Shown here: piece after piece, positions 5,072-6,252 of the stretch | How positions within the stretch are numbered: the first letter of the stretch is position 1 | Layout: each line of letters starts with the position of its first letter | NCBI GenBank assembly: GCA_021823875.1 | Contig: JAKAMD010000213.1 | Location: 1 to 6,252, forward strand | DNA from: Pseudomonadota bacterium | GTDB lineage: Bacteria; Pseudomonadota; Alphaproteobacteria; Rhizobiales; Xanthobacteraceae | Reading direction: 5' to 3' | DNA length: 6,252 nt | Position numbers and translations under genes: made by a program | Notes under the pieces: generated by a model | Database searches by the model: none | Seen by the model: only the letters and a program-made list of their open reading frames with translations | What the model was told of the DNA's origin: nothing

Positions 5072-6166
5072 TCACTCGCCGGCCTCGAGCTTGCGCACCG
5101 GCGCCGGGATCACCTCGGCGCCCTTGCCCTCATCGCCGTCGAATTCGACCGCGCTGATCTTCTCGCCGCGGCTCACGATCTTGTCGGTCGAGGTGACGAT
5201 TTGCGCGATGTCCTTGCTGGCCTGGCCGAAATGCCGGTCGAGATTGTCGACGCGGTCCTTCAGCCGCCCCACGTCCTCGATCAGCAGACCGACTTCGGCC
5301 AGGATTTTGTCGGCGGCCTCGCGCATGCGCGCGTCCTTTTGAATCTGCTGCACCACCTGCACCGCCAACATCAAGAGCGAGGGCGAGACGATGATGACGC
5401 CGGCGCGATAGGCCTTCTGGCAGACATCGTCGAACTGGTCGTGCAACTCGGCAAACAGTGATTCCGAGGGCACGAACATGAAGGCCGTATCCTGGGTTTC
5501 GCCGGGGATCAGATATTTTTTCGATATGTCGGCGATATGCGTGGCGAGATGCTGGCGCAATTGGCGCTGCGCCTGCGTGCGTTCCTCGTCGGTCTTGGCG
5601 TTTTCCAGGGCGGTTGCCGCTTCCAGCGGGAATTTCGAGTCGACCACCAGCACACGTCGGTCCGGCATGAAGATGCAGCAGTCCGGCCGCGAATTATTCG
5701 ACAGGGTGAACTGGAATTCATAAGCGCCTTGCGGCAGCCCATCGGCGACGATCGCCTGCATGCGACCTTCGCCAAAGGCGCCGCGCCGCTGTTTGTTGTC
5801 GAACACCTTCTGCAGCGAGGAGACGGTGGAGGCGAGATCGGTGATGTTCTTCTGCGCGCTGTCGATCACGGCGAGCCGCGCATGCAGCGCCTGTAGGTGC
5901 TCGGAGGTGTGCTTGGTCGAGGTCTTCATCGACTCGCCGAGGTTCTGGGTCACCGCGTCGAGCCGCTCATGTACGGTCTGTTGCAACTGCGCCTGCGCCT
6001 TGGCGAGCAGGTCGCCCATGGCGCCGATGCGGGCGTTGAGCTCGACGATGCGCTGCTCGGCGGCTGGGTCGACGGCCGGCGGCTTTGGCCGCAACAAGAG
6101 CGCAATGATGACGCCGACGCCGGCGGCGATCACGAAGGCGAGGACGAGCAGGAGCGTTTGCGACAT
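5072..6166 (-). CDS. rmuC: DNA recombination protein RmuC
   Basis: This encodes 364 residues. An N-terminal membrane segment (about 3-25, LLLVLAFVIAAGVGVIIALLL) is followed by a long alpha-helical, probably coiled-coil stretch (about 35-125). The conserved RmuC domain follows (about 125-330), with RRGAFGEGRMQAIVAD (127-142), PDCCIFMPDRRVLVVDSKFP (161-180), TAFMFVPSESLFAEL (227-241) and a C-terminal coil (RLKDRVDNLDRHF, 301-313). The Glu133, Asp162 and Asp176-Ser-Lys178 arrangement fits the PD-(D/E)xK nuclease-like fold assigned to this family. In E. coli, loss of rmuC raises inversion between short inverted repeats; its biochemical action is poorly defined. It is shorter than E. coli RmuC (475 residues) because of a shorter N-terminal coil and tail. 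The ATG at 6164-6166 places the membrane anchor at the N-terminus; only a weak AGAAG-like ribosome-binding site precedes it. ampG follows on the same strand after R3. Confidence 0.94.
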   Translation of the reverse strand: MSQTLLLVLAFVIAAGVGVIIALLLRPKPPAVDPAAEQRIVELNARIGAMGDLLAKAQAQLQQTVHERLDAVTQNLGESMKTSTKHTSEHLQALHARLAVIDSAQKNITDLASTVSSLQKVFDNKQRRGAFGEGRMQAIVADGLPQGAYEFQFTLSNNSRPDCCIFMPDRRVLVVDSKFPLEAATALENAKTDEERTQAQRQLRQHLATHIADISKKYLIPGETQDTAFMFVPSESLFAELHDQFDDVCQKAYRAGVIIVSPSLLMLAVQVVQQIQKDARMREAADKILAEVGLLIEDVGRLKDRVDNLDRHFGQASKDIAQIVTSTDKIVSRGEKISAVEFDGDEGKGAEVIPAPVRKLEAGE

Positions 6167-6252
6167 GGCCAGCTTCTAGCGCGGTTCGCGTACTGGCGCG
6201 AACGAAGTGGGCACGGGATGGCGCCCCGCCGGCGGGCTGAAGCAAGTTGTCA
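6167..6252 (-). promoter_or_regulatory. rmuC upstream region with inverted repeats
   Basis: No gene is supported in these last 86 bases, which lie upstream of rmuC. They contain a 7-base inverted repeat, GTTCGCG (6184-6190) and CGCGAAC (6197-6203), separated by TACTGG; it lies 18-37 bases upstream of the rmuC ATG. Further out is a 12-base perfect palindrome, CCCGCCGGCGGG (6225-6236). Either could be a hairpin in the leader RNA or a protein site, but GC palindromes arise easily in this background. No convincing -35/-10 pair was found. Any divergent gene would start beyond the window. Confidence 0.35.

Noticed and set aside
5052..5074. A-rich run next to R3 (5062-5069) as part of a rho-independent terminator for rmuC
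   Set aside because: On the rmuC strand the T-run comes before the hairpins, not after them, so it does not fit an intrinsic terminator.
6184..6203. GTTC/GAAC symmetry upstream of rmuC as an alphaproteobacterial LexA box
   Set aside because: The SOS box in this group is a direct repeat GTTC-N7-GTTC. Here the half-sites are inverted and 12 bases apart.

Overview
The window is GC-rich (roughly 60-65% by eye), densely coding, and reads as chromosomal DNA of an alphaproteobacterium, probably in Hyphomicrobiales near Bradyrhizobium/Rhodopseudomonas/Pseudolabrys. Three things point there: the dnaX-ybaB-recR order, the wording of the RecR and DnaX tails, and a 'GTCATTCCGGG(G/A)CGC' palindromic intergenic repeat of a kind I associate with that group. 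The lineage is inference from recall, not from a search.

Layout. Positions 1-1304 (+) hold a DNA replication/repair operon: the 3' end of dnaX, ybaB/ebfC overlapping it by one base, then recR. Positions 1317-2186 (-) encode an AraC-family regulator, divergent from a 4-hydroxybenzoate 3-monooxygenase gene (pobA, 2292-3464, +). The 105-bp gap between them is the only obvious regulatory intergenic region and holds a TTGTACAA palindrome. Positions 3550-4899 (-) encode an AmpG-type muropeptide permease and 5072-6166 (-) encode RmuC. The last 86 bases are the rmuC upstream region, with an inverted repeat and a GC palindrome.

Three copies of one modular palindromic repeat occupy most of the remaining non-coding DNA: R1 (ybaB-recR), R2 (between the convergent pobA and ampG) and R3 (rmuC-ampG). 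They share an exact 13-mer core and related terminal blocks. R1 is inverted relative to R3 and R2 is a short form.

How the genes work together. DnaX (clamp loader), YbaB (nucleoid-associated DNA binder) and RecR (RecFOR recombination mediator) form the classic replication/repair cluster, and RmuC is a further genome-maintenance gene. The pobA-regulator pair is a self-contained catabolic module turning 4-hydroxybenzoate into protocatechuate. AmpG recycles cell-wall fragments. No mobile-element gene, CRISPR array, tRNA or rRNA was seen. I see no convincing new system. The points worth a second look are the repeat family, a Glu-to-Ala change at the Toprim position of RecR, and the pobA control region.
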